A stretch of 64,000 nucleotides of DNA from Arthrobacter antioxidans (GCF_023100725.1 NZ_CP095501.1:1054001-1118000), one strand, 5' to 3'. Positions 1-11,300 are shown, counted from the stretch's first letter. Translations and numbers: made by a program. Notes: a model not told the origin generated them from the sequence alone.

Positions 1-1665
1 CTATACGACAAGTGGGTCGAGGGCGCCGTGCTCGGTGACCTGCTCGATCCCGAGCGACATACCCAGTGGCTGCTGAAGTGCCAGCGGCCGGTCCCGGCAG
101 GGCTCTCGCTCGCCGCCGCGCGCTCGGCGAAGCGCGCCGGCAGGTACAGCACCGCCGTCGAGTACGCCGAGCTCGGCGATGCCCACCGCTCCTCGGCGGC
201 CGCCGCCGTCGAGCGCCTCCGCGCCCTCACCTTCACCGGCCGTTTCCAGGACGCCGGCAACGCGCTGCTGCTCGCCGCTCCGCTGCTCGACGACGCGCCG
301 GCAGCGGAGGCCGTGCCGCTGCTCCTCGCCGGCGTCTTCCTGCGCCACCGCCTCGGGCTGGGCGGGGTGGACGAGGCACTCGACGAAGCCGCGGAGCGCC
401 TGGAGTCCGACGCCACCGTCGACCCGGGGGAGCGCGCCCGGCTCCGGGCCGACATCGTGATCGCCCGCGCAGAGGTCGCCTCGCTGGAGGGCCGGTTCGT
501 CGAGGCGCGGGATCTGGTGCTGTCCCTCCGCTCGGACGGCGCCCCGCTGGGCCGGGACCAGGGCATCGCCGGCGACGTCCTGCTGGCCGAGGCGTGGGCC
601 ATGCTGGAGGACCAGCTGGACGCGCTCCAGCTCGCCGATGCCCTCGCGGACCGCCTGCAGGAGCCCGACGTCGCCTCGCGTACCCGGGAACTCGCCTACC
701 TGCGCCTGATCGCCGTCTACAGCGCCACCGGCTCCTGGGAGCAGGGCTCCCGCAAGCTCCGCCTCGCGGAGGGCGACAGCGGCACGGTGCTCCACAGTTC
801 GGCCGTGCAGATGGCCCTGGGGCTCGTCCGTGGCCGGTACGGGACGCCGGAGGACGCCCTGGCGGTCCTGACACCGGCCTTCGATCAGCTGCGGGTCGGC
901 GACCCGCAGCGCGTGCTGCCCCTCGCCGCCACGGCCATCGCCTACTGCCATGCCATGAGCGACAACATCAAGGCCGCGATCCCACTCCTGGTGCACGCGG
1001 AGCCGACGGCGGGTGATCCCTGGCTGGTGCGCCGGGTCGCGTCCCAGCTGCAGCTGCTCAGTGTGGGGCTGCGCGAGGCGAAGCCCGATGCCGCGCGGCA
1101 GCTGCAGGCCATGGGGCGCAGCGACAGGGAACGCGGCGCATCCCTGTTCGCGCTGTCCGCGTTCACGAGTGCTGTGCGGCTCGGCAGCACCGGGTCCCTG
1201 ACGGAGCTCTCCGAGGTCGCCGCCCGCGTGCAGGGACCCTACGCCCACCTGTGCGAGACGTTCGCGAAGGGCGTGAGCCACCGTGATGCAGAGGTGCTCC
1301 TGCAGGCCATGGATCTCGCCGCCGCGGGTGGGGACCAGAACTTCGGGCGGGATGCCGCCCGCTCGGCCCTCCACGCGGCGCGGGCCCTGGGGGACAAGTC
1401 GACGGTGCGCGAGGTCCAGCATCGGGCCCGGCGCGTCCTGGCCGACCTCGACGCCGGCGGGCCCACCTCCCAGCTCGACTGCCTCACCCCGCGGGAGGCG
1501 GAGATCGCCCAGCTGGCGGTGAGCGGCCTCATGAACCGGGAGATCGCCGAGGCCATGTGCGTGTCCGTGCGGACCATCGAGGGGCACCTGTACCAGATCT
1601 ACTCGAAACTGCACGTGTCCTCACGCTCCCAGCTCGCAGAGCTGTTCCCGGCACCGCTCGGATGA
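1..1665 (+). CDS. LAL-type LuxR regulator, C-terminal part (pair A, first gene; 5' truncated)
   Basis: The frame is open from base 1, so the gene starts outside the window and its ATPase part is not visible. What remains (about 554 residues) is an alpha-helical, Ala/Leu-rich TPR-like region followed by a C-terminal LuxR (GerE) helix-turn-helix. The HTH begins LTPREAEIAQLAVSG and contains the recognition-helix signature SVRTIEGHLYQIYSKLH. This is the layout of large ATP-binding LuxR regulators (LAL/MalT-like STAND proteins), in which ligand sensing drives ATP-dependent oligomerisation and DNA binding. Its helical repeats and HTH resemble those of the gene at 33963-36719, so the two look paralogous. 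It overlaps the next regulator by ATGA. The ligand and targets are unknown; the neighbouring giant secreted protein and exopolysaccharide genes are candidates by proximity. Confidence 0.85.
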   Translation, partial: LYDKWVEGAVLGDLLDPERHTQWLLKCQRPVPAGLSLAAARSAKRAGRYSTAVEYAELGDAHRSSAAAAVERLRALTFTGRFQDAGNALLLAAPLLDDAPAAEAVPLLLAGVFLRHRLGLGGVDEALDEAAERLESDATVDPGERARLRADIVIARAEVASLEGRFVEARDLVLSLRSDGAPLGRDQGIAGDVLLAEAWAMLEDQLDALQLADALADRLQEPDVASRTRELAYLRLIAVYSATGSWEQGSRKLRLAEGDSGTVLHSSAVQMALGLVRGRYGTPEDALAVLTPAFDQLRVGDPQRVLPLAATAIAYCHAMSDNIKAAIPLLVHAEPTAGDPWLVRRVASQLQLLSVGLREAKPDAARQLQAMGRSDRERGASLFALSAFTSAVRLGSTGSLTELSEVAARVQGPYAHLCETFAKGVSHRDAEVLLQAMDLAAAGGDQNFGRDAARSALHAARALGDKSTVREVQHRARRVLADLDAGGPTSQLDCLTPREAEIAQLAVSGLMNREIAEAMCVSVRTIEGHLYQIYSKLHVSSRSQLAELFPAPLG

Positions 1666-4361
1666 CCGTCGACGGCGGGCGGGTTCCTCTGGTAGGGGTG
1701 CAACGCCCCATCGATGCGATCGCCCAGACGCTGTCCCACCCCAATCTGCACGGGGCACTCGTGGTGGGCGAGTTCGGGACGGGCAAGAGCGCGATCGCCC
1801 GGCGGCTCGTGACCACCGGGGACCCGCTCCAGACGCGGTTCTTCCTCGTCCGGGCCACGGAGACCCTCGCGCAGGTCCCGTACGGAGCGCTCGGCCCGTA
1901 CCTCTCCCACGCCACACCCCAGGCCCTGGATTCCTCCCTCTCCGCGCTCCGCGCCCTCGTGGCCTACTTCCGGGCGGCGTCCGAAGGCCGGAACGCGGTC
2001 GTGGTGGTCGACGACGCCCAGTACCTCGACGACGACAGCAGCCACATCCTCACCCAGCTGGTGATCTCCCGCGTCATCAAGGTGGTCCTCTTCTCCGACG
2101 GCCTGCCGCCGCGGGCCGGGGACCTGTTCTCCCTCTACACGGACGGTTTCATCAGCAGGGTGGACCTTCCCGGCCTCGCCGATGCGGACGCCCTCGCACT
2201 GTGTGAGGCGATCCAGGGCGGGCGGCTGTCCCAGGGGGCCGGCCACTACCTCGCCCGGCAGAGCGCCGGGAACCCCCTGATGCTGCGCGCGCTGCTGGAC
2301 CACGCCGCCGCCACCGGCGAGCTCGTGGAGCACGACGGCGTGTGGTGCCTCTCCGGCCGGTTCCACCCTCCCGCCCCGCCCCTGATGGACCTCGCGAAGA
2401 CCCTGCTGCAGGAGCTCACGGAGCAGGAGCGCACCGCCTACGAGGTGGTGGCCCTCAGCGGCGGCCTCCCGCAGGCGCGCCTGGCGGCGATCGAGGAGGA
2501 CGCCGTGGCCCAACAGCTCGTGCGCCGCGGACTCCTGCGCACGATCGGCTCGTCCACCAGTGCGTTCAGGGTGGCCCACCCGATGATGGCCCGCGTGGTC
2601 CGGGCGCTGGTCCCCGCCGGGCGCAGCGCGGACCTGCGCCGCCGCGTGTTCGACGACGAGGTGGTGCCGCCGGCCGTGGACGAAGGCATGATCGACTACC
2701 TCGACTGGGCCCTCGACTGCGGTGCGGCCGTGCCGCCGGCCGTCCTTCTGGCGGCGGCCCGCACCGCGGCGCACGTCTCCAGCCCGGAGTCCGCCCTGCG
2801 GTTCGCGAGAGCCGCGCGGGCGGCGGGGGAGGAGCCCGCCGGGGTGGTCGAGGAAGCGCGGGTGCGGCTCGGCCTCGGAGAGTACGCGGTCGCCGTCGAA
2901 CTGCTCGACCAGGTCCTGGCGGACACGACCCGGCCCGTCACCGCCGCCGATGCCGCCGTGCTGAAGGCACTGGCGTGCGTGCAGCGGGGGGATGACCCGA
3001 GCCGCATCCACGCGATCGCCGACACGTGTGCGGAGCGGCTGGCCACGGTGGCGGGAAATGCTCCGGCGCAGGAGCCGGACCAGATCGAGCAGGCCGGGCA
3101 CGCACTGCGGCTGCTCCATCTGCTCGGGTGGATCCTGGAGGGCGAGTTCGGGACCGCACGCGCCGAGGCGGACGCTCTCGATGTCGCACTCGCTCCTCCG
3201 GGAACGGAATCCGGGTCCTCGTTGCCGGTCCTCCTGCTGCTCTTCCGCGGTGAGACCGACGCGGCGCTCGGCCAGTGCGACACGGCGCTGGCGGGCATCC
3301 GGGCGGCCGTCGATGCCGTGGACCGGTCAGGCGGAGACCTCGAGCACCTGCGTCCGCGCGTCGTCGGCCGGTACGTCAGCGCACTGATCCACGCCGGCGA
3401 GTTCGCCACCGCCCGGGAGGCGCTCGAGGAGTACCGGCAGCGGCCCGTGGTGAGCTTCGAGTACGTCGGCGGCCCGCTGGCGGCGCTCGAGGCCGTCCTC
3501 GAAGCGCGCCGTGGGAAGTTCCGTGCCGCACTGCACCTCCTCGAGCCGGCTCTCGCGTCCCTCCGGCAGGTGGACTCCGAGATGCTGCTGCCCTACGCGC
3601 TCGGCGTCGCAGCCTGGGCCGCGCACTCCCTGGGGGAGTACGGGACCGCCGCGGCCTTCGAGAAGGAGTTCGCCGGGGTGGCGCCGATCGGCAGCCGCCC
3701 GCTGCTCCTCCTCGGGCGGGCGTTCCTCGCCGCGGCCGGCACGGGCGGGCCCGACGGCACGGGAGACCTCAGCGGGCTCCGGGAGCTGGCCGAGGCCGCG
3801 CGGGACGCCTCCTTCCTCTCGTGCGAGAAGGACATACTGGAACTCCTGACGGTCCTCGGGGACACGGAACGGACCTGGCGCCTCGCCGAGCTCGCCGACC
3901 AGTTCGAGGGCTCGGAGGCACAGGTGCTCTCCGGGTACGCGCACGCCATGGTGGACCACGATGCCAACGCCCTGCTCGTGGCCGCGGACCGTGCGGAGAG
4001 TCTGCAGAAGATCCCGCTCGCGGCGGAGGCCTCGGCGAGGGCGATGCGCCTGTTCGAGAAGGAGGGCGATGGCAGGGCCCGGCGCATGGCGTTGCGGACC
4101 GTGCGCCACCGGCAGTCGCTGCTCGAGGGCGTGCTCACGCACGACGACGGGGACCCGCGCGGATCCCATGAGCTGACGTCCAGGGAACGCGAGATCGCGA
4201 GGCTCGCCGCGAACGGAGCCTCGAACCGTGCCATCGCGGAGACACTCGTCCTGTCGACGCGGACCGTGGAGGGCCACCTCTACCGTATCTACGGGAAGCT
4301 CGGCATCACCACGCGCGAGGAGCTCGAGGGCGAGATGCGGGCGTACGACGACGAGCATTGA
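1662..4361 (+). CDS. LAL-type ATPase/LuxR transcriptional regulator (pair A, second gene)
   Basis: An 899-residue STAND-type regulator. The ATG at 1662 overlaps the previous stop as ATGA, so I prefer it to the in-frame start 105 bases upstream inside the preceding gene. Walker A is at residues 36-43 (GEFGTGKS) and a canonical Walker B at about 115-120 (VVVVDDAQ, two acidic residues). A winged-helix/TPR-like middle part follows. The C-terminal LuxR HTH (about residues 838-890) starts LTSREREIARLAANG and contains STRTVEGHLYRIYGKLGIT. The TPR part shares landmarks with the gene at 36716-39352 (LLPYALG..AAW and CEKDIL), indicating duplication of whole pairs. It is probably cotranscribed and translationally coupled with the first gene. 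The effector molecule and regulon cannot be read from the sequence. Confidence 0.88.
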   Translation: MTVDGGRVPLVGVQRPIDAIAQTLSHPNLHGALVVGEFGTGKSAIARRLVTTGDPLQTRFFLVRATETLAQVPYGALGPYLSHATPQALDSSLSALRALVAYFRAASEGRNAVVVVDDAQYLDDDSSHILTQLVISRVIKVVLFSDGLPPRAGDLFSLYTDGFISRVDLPGLADADALALCEAIQGGRLSQGAGHYLARQSAGNPLMLRALLDHAAATGELVEHDGVWCLSGRFHPPAPPLMDLAKTLLQELTEQERTAYEVVALSGGLPQARLAAIEEDAVAQQLVRRGLLRTIGSSTSAFRVAHPMMARVVRALVPAGRSADLRRRVFDDEVVPPAVDEGMIDYLDWALDCGAAVPPAVLLAAARTAAHVSSPESALRFARAARAAGEEPAGVVEEARVRLGLGEYAVAVELLDQVLADTTRPVTAADAAVLKALACVQRGDDPSRIHAIADTCAERLATVAGNAPAQEPDQIEQAGHALRLLHLLGWILEGEFGTARAEADALDVALAPPGTESGSSLPVLLLLFRGETDAALGQCDTALAGIRAAVDAVDRSGGDLEHLRPRVVGRYVSALIHAGEFATAREALEEYRQRPVVSFEYVGGPLAALEAVLEARRGKFRAALHLLEPALASLRQVDSEMLLPYALGVAAWAAHSLGEYGTAAAFEKEFAGVAPIGSRPLLLLGRAFLAAAGTGGPDGTGDLSGLRELAEAARDASFLSCEKDILELLTVLGDTERTWRLAELADQFEGSEAQVLSGYAHAMVDHDANALLVAADRAESLQKIPLAAEASARAMRLFEKEGDGRARRMALRTVRHRQSLLEGVLTHDDGDPRGSHELTSREREIARLAANGASNRAIAETLVLSTRTVEGHLYRIYGKLGITTREELEGEMRAYDDEH

Positions 4362-4495
4362 CCTGCGCCGCGGACCCCGCGTAGGCGGACGGGTGGAAGC
4401 GAGTAGTCAAAAAAGACATGCTACGTAGTCGGCCGGAAAAACTGGAGTGGTGCGTACTGGTGAGTGGTTCCGGCGACCTGCGTAGGGTTGCATTT

Positions 4496-4624
4496 GTTGA
4501 ACCGATGAAGCTTCAACTGCAGGGCTTCGGCCCTTACCCGTATGAAGAGCGGGTCCCGGATCGGGGCCAGCGGCAAAGGAGTCTTCCTGAGACCAAGACT
4601 CCGTCCCCAGCTGCCGCTGGCCTC
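4496..4624. other. Structured non-coding stretch with nested perfect stems (candidate RNA element)
   Basis: No convincing gene lies between 4362 and 4749. The stretch holds a 6-bp inverted repeat (GTTGAA/TTCAAC, 4496-4517) and a nested double hairpin. The outer 11-bp perfect stem is GGCCAGCGGCA (4565-4575) with TGCCGCTGGCC (4612-4622). Inside it is an 8-bp perfect stem, GGAGTCTT (4578-4585) with AAGACTCC (4595-4602). The terminator hairpin at 4682-4737 follows. This could be a small RNA reading rightwards, a transcribed 3' region of the regulator operon, or a REP-like element. The upstream part contains the words CGAGTAGT (4400-4407) and CTACGTAG (4421-4428). Confidence 0.4.
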
Positions 4625-4681
4625 TTCCCGTTTAACCAGTGGTACCCATCCGCGAGGTCGAACACTTCCTATCTGAAACGG

Positions 4682-4737
4682 CGGACACCGAAAAGCCGGG
4701 TCGGAGCGACTGCTCCGGCCCGGCTTTCCGGTGTCCG
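4682..4737. terminator. Bidirectional hairpin terminator between convergent genes
   Basis: A long near-perfect hairpin: CGGACACCG (4682-4690) pairs with CGGTGTCCG (4729-4737), AAAGCCGGG (4692-4700) with CCCGGCTTT (4719-4727), and CGGAGC with GCTCCG around a GACT loop. It lies 12 bases after the stop of the minus-strand small secreted protein and closes the plus-strand transcription unit as well. There is no clear U-tract, as is common in actinobacteria. Confidence 0.75.
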
Positions 4738-4749
4738 ATCCTGCGGGGT

Positions 4750-5229
4750 CTACGCCTCGGCGGCTCTGCGGCGCGTCACCACGATGTTGCCGGCGCCCAG
4801 GCCGAGTGCAACGATGCCGGAGGCGCCCCAGAGGATCACGGCCGAGTCGAGGCCGGTGGTGGCCGGTCCCTCCGATGCGGAAGTGGAGGCGTCGGTGGTT
4901 CCGGTGGCGCCTCCGGCAGCATCGACGGAGTCGACGACCACGCGGGAGCTGACGACCGGGGAGCGGTCCAGCGCAGCAGCGGTCAGCGTATAGACGCCGT
5001 CCTCGGTGCGCTGTACGTCGTAGCAGAAGTCACCGTCGGCCCCGATGGCCTCGTCCAGGACGGTCTGGTCGAGCACGACCAGACCGCTACGGGTCGAGGT
5101 GCCATCGTTGACGGTGACGGTCTTGCCGGTGACGTAGGAATCGGTGAGGGGAGCGGCCTGCGCTGCGCCGGCTCCGAGGAGTGCAATGGTTCCGACAACG
5201 GCCAGGACTGAGGCGGTTCTGTTCATCAT
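4750..5229 (-). CDS. Small secreted protein with C-terminal membrane anchor, function unknown
   Basis: About 159 residues; I do not recognise the family. I chose the ATG at 5229 because GGGGA lies 5 bases upstream. An ATG four codons further upstream and one codon downstream are alternatives. It has a clear Sec signal peptide (hydrophobic VLAVVGTIALLGAGAAQA, likely cleaved after AQA), a soluble domain with one cysteine (FCYDV) and a Thr/Ser/Gly-rich linker. The C-terminal hydrophobic segment (AVILWGASGIVALGLGAGN) ends in an RRR cluster. This tail has the layout of a sortase substrate, but the pentapeptide is not LPXTG; the closest match is PATTG. It sits directly downstream of the giant secreted protein on the same strand but beyond that gene's terminator. 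A role in surface attachment or matrix is only inferred from position. Confidence 0.7.
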   Translation of the reverse strand: MMNRTASVLAVVGTIALLGAGAAQAAPLTDSYVTGKTVTVNDGTSTRSGLVVLDQTVLDEAIGADGDFCYDVQRTEDGVYTLTAAALDRSPVVSSRVVVDSVDAAGGATGTTDASTSASEGPATTGLDSAVILWGASGIVALGLGAGNIVVTRRRAAEA

Positions 5230-5277
5230 GAGGGTCCCCATAAACGTGATTGAGACGAGAAAGAACGTGACGTGACC

Positions 5278-5321
5278 GGGCCTTCCCCGTCTGAACGCTG
5301 ATGCTCAGACAGGGAAGGCCC
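5278..5321 (-). terminator. Terminator of the giant secreted protein gene
   Basis: GGGCCTTCCC (5278-5287) pairs perfectly with GGGAAGGCCC (5312-5321), and an inner TCTGA (5290-5294) pairs with TCAGA (5305-5309). It lies 10 bases after the stop codon of the giant gene in the minus direction and is followed there by a moderately T-rich run. The downstream small gene therefore depends on read-through or on a promoter within about 50 bases. Confidence 0.75.
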
Positions 5322-5331
5322 GATCTCCTGG

Positions 5332-8300
5332 CTAGGGGTTGCGGATCACCTCGATCGCGGAGATCTTCGGCTGATCCACGGTGGACGCGAAGTCGATGTC
5401 GAGGTTCCCGTCCGTGACACCGAGGGTCTGGCTCACGATGTGGGCCGTCATGGGGCTGACCACCGCGTTGAGATCGAGGTTGCTGATCTCCTGCGGTCCC
5501 CCCTCGAGGTTGACGCCGAAGACACGCTTGCCGGTTCCGCCGGCTCCACCGCCGGTTGCACCGTGGTAGATCTCCGCGAAGTGCAGCCTGACCGTGTAAT
5601 TCCCCGCAGGCACCGGGATGTTGTACCCGAACGTTCCCGGGCCGGTGGTTGCGCTGCGCTCGGAGAAGTAGAGCGCATCACTGTCGGTTCCCGCGATCTG
5701 CGTGACCGCCGGGTTCGTGTAGGTCTTGCCGCCCGCGAAATACGTGTCGGCCAGCCAGTTCACGCCGCCGGTCGTCACCGCTCCGCCGCCCGCGTTGATA
5801 CGGATGGCTTGACCCGCCGATGCCGGGATTGCCGCGCTGGCCGTGGCGGACACCGGGGAGGTGTTCCCCGATGCGTCCACCGCCTGCACCCGGTAGAAGG
5901 CCTGGGCAGCGAACGGGAGGTTCGTGTCCGTCATCTTCAGGCCACGGACAGGCGTGTTCCCACTGATGCGAGTCCACGGTCCCGCCGCGGAGGTTGCGCG
6001 CTCGACGTAGTAGCCGGCAAGGTCCGCTTCCGGTCCTGCAGCCCACGTGACGTCGATCGCGGACCCGGACGCCGCTGCAGCGACGCCGGTGACCGTACTC
6101 GGCGCAGTGGTGTCGGAGGAGGCGACCGGGACCATGTTCGTGACGAGGTACATGTTGTCCTGGAAGTCACAGTTCGTCGGACCAGTACCGCACTGGTTCG
6201 GTGAACTGATGTAGTCGTGACCCACGATCCACGCCCCCGGGACGATCTTCCTGTCCCTGTCCCTGACAGGCCAGGTCTTGACGGCCATGTAGTTGGGGTT
6301 GTTGGTGGACTGCCCTGATACGACGATCCCGATGTTTCCGGTGGGATTCGTCGTGAGCTGCGTGGGTCCGGTCAACGCGTTGTTCAGGGGAAGCAGTGAT
6401 TGCCCGTACGCCGCGTTGTGTGTCGCCGTCGTCCCGTTGATGTTGACCGTCTCGATTTGTGTACAGCAACCGTGGAAGGCCGCGATCTGCCGCGCCGTGA
6501 CCGGGATGGAAGAGTCGAGGCGTTTCCACTGCAGGGACCGGACTTCCTCCCCGTTCAGGGCAGAGGTACGCATCTCGTCGCCGTTGGAGGGGCTGCCGAG
6601 GTCCGTGGTCCACCCGAAGGCCAGGGCGATCTCATTGACGGAGAGCTCGCTGTTGCCTTCCGGTTGCGTCATGTAGGCGCCCCGGAGCTGCACCGGCATC
6701 AACGCAGCGGATGGGTCGCTCGACCTGACGTTCAGCTGTGCGACCCTGACGCCCTTGCCACCGGACGCGGCCGTGAACTGCACCGTGACCGGGACCGATG
6801 CGTTGGGCTGCACCGTGAAGGGCAGTTCAGGTGCGTCGGTCACCGTGAACTGCCCGGCGTTGGGGCCGCCGAGGGCAAGCTCGGTGATGCGGAGACCCTT
6901 GCTGCCGGTGTTGGACAGCGTCACCGTGGCCTCGTCCACGACCTCGTGGGTCGAGACGCCACCATTGATGCGGTGCATCACCAGCCAGTCCTCGGACAGA
7001 CCGGGGATGGGAGCTCCACCCTGCCGCGTGACCTGCTCGTTCCGGAGAGTCAGCGTCCCCCCGATATCGAGGACCTCGAACTGGACGGTCCTGGTGGTGG
7101 ACGCCCCGGTGGTGTCGGTGGCGGTCACCTCGAGCACGTAGTTGCCGGCCGTGTCGAAGACGAACGGTGCCGTGTATGCCACGGGATCCGCTCCGTTCAC
7201 CGAGTAGGTGAGCGATTCGATCGTCGTCCCGGTCGGCGCCGTGGCTGCAAGGGACACGTTGGCCGTGCCGCCGCTGAAGCTGGAGCCGATCTCCGTCCCG
7301 TTGACCGTGACGGCGACCGATGGGGCGGTGAGGGCCTTGCCTGCGATCGTGATCCAGTTGATCTTGGTGTTGGTCCCGGTGGGAACCACCGTGAGCTGTC
7401 CGTCGGTCACCGTCACCTGGGCCGTGCCCGTCTTGAACGGGGCGCTCCCGGTAGGAACGAAGGGATCGATGACGGGGGTGCCTTCGACCTCGATCGCGTG
7501 TGTCGAATCGAGGAAGCCGGCATCACCGACGGAGACGCTCACGGTGTACGTTCCGTCCGCGACGTCCGCCACCCAGGTGCCGTCCGACAACCCGGTGACC
7601 GTTCCGCTCTGCATGATGTTGAGCGTCTGGAGCAGCGGGTCGTTCGCCGGGTAGGTGATCCCGGATGCCGCGGCCGTGCGGTACCGACCGCTGAGCACGC
7701 GGTCTGCAGGCTCTCCACCGACCAGCCAGCCGAAGCCGGCGCCCGCCGAGTACCCCAGGCCGTAGTCCTTGATCCATCCTGCCGGCGTAGGAGCGGCCTC
7801 CGTCTGGAAGTTGTACTTCACGAGGGTGGTCTCCGCCGGCGGACCGTCGAGTCCGTCTCCCTTGATGGAGATCCAGTTGATCTTGCTGTTGGTGCCCGTC
7901 GAGGTCACGGTCAGCTTGCCGTCCGCGACAGCTACATCGCGGGTTCCGGTCTGGAACGGGGTTGCTCCGGTCGGAACGAAGGAGTTCACCAGGGGCTGCC
8001 CTTCGACAGCTACCCCGTGGGTCGAATCCAGGAACCCGGAATCACCGACGGAGAGGGCCACCTTGTAGGTCCCGTTGGGCAGTTCGTACTCCCACACCCC
8101 GGTGCTGACGTTGGACGCCGGCCCCATCAGGTTGGTCGTCTGCAGCAACGGGTCCGAGGGGTAGTTGATGCCCGGCGTGGCCGTGGTGCGGTACCTCGCG
8201 GCACTGCTGCGGTCCGTCGGGGCCCCGTCGACGAGCCAGCCGAACTTGCGTTCGGCATCGAAGGCCATGCCCGTATCGGCGGTCCATCCTGCCGGCGTCG

Positions 8301-11300
8301 GTGCGGCCGGAGTCTGGAAGTTCACCTTCACCTGGGCGCCGTCCGTGGGATCATCCCCCGGCACCTCGGTGTCGGCCAGCGGGACGATGTCCAGGTAGTT
8401 GATCTTGCTGTTGGTGCCGCCATTGGCATCGACGGTCAGGAAACCGTCGGTGACAGCGACGTCAGCGGTCGCCGTGGCGTGGCGGCTGTTCGCACCGGCC
8501 GCACCGGTCGGGACGAACCTGCTGATGACCGGCTGGTTCTCGAAGTTGATGCTGTGTGCCTCGAGATCCGAGTTGATCGTCGCGTCTCCCGCGGCGACGG
8601 TGACACGGTATTCGCCGTCGGGCAGCGCGATCTCCCAGTACGCATAGGTTGCGACGCCGTTGAACGTCCCCGAGACGTCGCCGGACTGCATGTGCATCAG
8701 CGACTCGAGGCGCTGGTCCGTCTGCGCCGTGACCCGCGTCCGCCCGTTGCCCGGGGTGGTGCCGCCGGTCGAGATGTCCAGCGGGTTCTCCGTGGCCTGG
8801 CTCTTCCAGCCGTAGCTCAGTCCGGTGCCCTGATCGGGCGCCGTCCGGGTGCCGAAGGCCTGCCCGTGGTCCCGGAGGTATCCGGCGGGCAGGGGCCCGG
8901 CGAGGTCGGAGAAGTTGACGCGGATCGCTTCCGTCGACGGCGGTGTCACTTCGCCTGCCGGCTTCACCCCCTGCACCAGGAACACGTAATCCTGGTAGTC
9001 ACCGTTGGAAGCGTCCTCGAAGGCCACGATGTAGCTGTTGGCCATCGCCGCCCCGGAGCGGTCCTTCGCCGGGTAGACGCGCGCCCGGTGGGCGATCCCG
9101 GTGTTGAGCCGGTCCTCGGTGAAGCCGACCCGCTGGAAGACGTTCGAGTAGAAGTAGAACCCGAACTGCTCGTCGCCGGGGTCGAAGCTGCTCGCCGATC
9201 CCGGGCTGGCGGGCGGAAGCAGCGACTGGTAGCCGTTGATGTCGATGGAGCCCACCTTGTTGCGCTCGCTCTCCGTCCCGTCGCCGGTGTACCACCCGAA
9301 GGGCAGGTCCTCGCGGGGGGCGTACTGCGCCAGGGGCTTCATGCTCACCGGCGCGCTGCCCGACTTCACGAACAGCGGTTCCAGGACCTCGTCACCCTTC
9401 GCCGCGGGGTCGACCCCGCCTGCGAGATTGGTCCACCCGACGTCGACCTTGTAGCCGAGCGTGCCCAGGACGTCTGCGAAGGTGGGTTCGTTCCCGCCCT
9501 CGATGCCGTTCATGGACAGCCCGTACAGGCCGATCTCGAGCGTGGTGTCGCCGGCGGTGACCTCCAGCGTTGCACTTCGTTGCCCTACTGCGGATCCGGG
9601 CTTGAAGGCCACCTGCAGGGTGGTGCTGGCTCCTGGAGCAAGCGAGGTCGATCCACCGGTGATGGTGAATTCGCCGGCCTGCGCGCCCTGGACCGCCCGT
9701 GAGAGCGTCACGGCCTCAGGACCGGTGTTGGTGACCGTGACTGCTTTGGTGCTGCTGGTGGTGTTCTTCACGGTCGAGAAGACGAGCTCTTCCGCGGAGG
9801 CATCCAGCGTGGCCGCCTGCTGGTCTGCAGGCACGCGCAGGAGGAACATCTTCTGTGCGCCGCCGCTTCGGTCGTACTGATTGACGTAGAGGTTACCCGT
9901 CCCCGGATCCTCGACGACCTCCAGCGGATCGTTGAAGCCGTCCGCACCACTGATGGTGGTGTTGGGGACACCCGGTACGCCGGTGGGTACCTGCGCACCG
10001 AGGATCTCACCGGTCGCGGGATCCGGCTGCAGGAAGATGAGGTCGTTGTTGTTGGAGAAGCGCGTGACCAGCAGGCGGCCCTTCAGCTGACCGCCGAAGG
10101 TGTCGCTCTGGTACTCGAGCGCCCCGTTCGGGGACTTGTTGAACTCGAAGTCATAGGCGATTCCGCGGTAGTTCGGATCCGCCTTCACCCCGGAGGCGTA
10201 CTTGCTGCCTCCCTGTCCTGGCGACTCCGGCAGGTTCGCCGGGTCGTTGCCCTCGTTCAGCACCCATTCACAACGCTCGGGGTTGGGATGGCCGTAGTAG
10301 CCGCCCTCGACGACGTCGAACAGGAGGTCGCGCTGGGTCGGGTGGTTGGCGATTGCAGGAACCGATCCTCCGGTGTAGTTGCGTCGCTGGCACTGTGCGG
10401 TGACGTCCCGGCCGTTGACGGTGGAGGCACCCGGGATGCCCGGTGCTGCGACACGCGTGAACGTGCCGTCGGCGTTGGCCGTGACGCCAGGTGAGTTGCC
10501 TCCGCCTGCCGTGCCGTTGGTGGGGACGTACAGGTGTCCGTTGGAGTGCCAGACGAGGTCGTAGGCATTGCGGATGCCGGTCGCGTAGATCTTCAGCGGA
10601 GCGTTCGAGGCGTAGGGATCGTAGGATCCGCCGTCGGCCGTCTGCACGTTGATCGAGCCGGCACCGCTCGCCGCGGCCTGCACCTGCGGGTTCGCGGGGT
10701 CGAAGACCAGGGTCGCGGCGGTGAGAAGCTTCTCTCCGCGCTGACCCCAGGAGTTGTCGAGGTCACCTGCTGCCTGGTTGGAGCCCTGCTGGAAGTACAG
10801 ACGTCCGTCCGGACCGTAGACCATGGAGTTGGTCAGGTGGTCCGACTGGGAGCGCGGGAGGCCTTCGAAGATCTTGGCCTCGTTCTGCAGGTTCGCGCCG
10901 GTGAGCCGGCTGATGCCGGAGATCCACTGCCCCTGCTCGTTGCCGACATTGGCGCTGGTGGAGGTGATCCACAGCTTCAGATCACTGGCTGTGGAGGACT
11001 TGTCGAAGACGAGGCCCACCATGGCCCGGCCCTGATAGCCGAGGTTCTCCTTGTTGGAGAGCGTCCCGTCGTCGTTCACGGTGAAGCGGAACAGGCCCTG
11101 GCCGATCGTCGCTCCATACAGCTTGTCGTCGGGCCCGAAGGTGAAGGTCGACCAGTAGGTTCCCGCCCCGATGGGCAGTTCCACCTTCTCGAATCCGACG
11201 CCGCTGAGGGGTGTGAACTCCTCGGGTGTCTCGACCGTGCCGGCACCCGTGGTGAAGATGGAGGAGAAGGGCACGAACGGCGCACCGAAGTTGTCCTTCA

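Noticed and set aside
4620..4680. tRNA-like segment (GAGGTCGAACACTTCC resembles a T-arm)
   Set aside because: No matching acceptor, D or anticodon arms could be folded around it.
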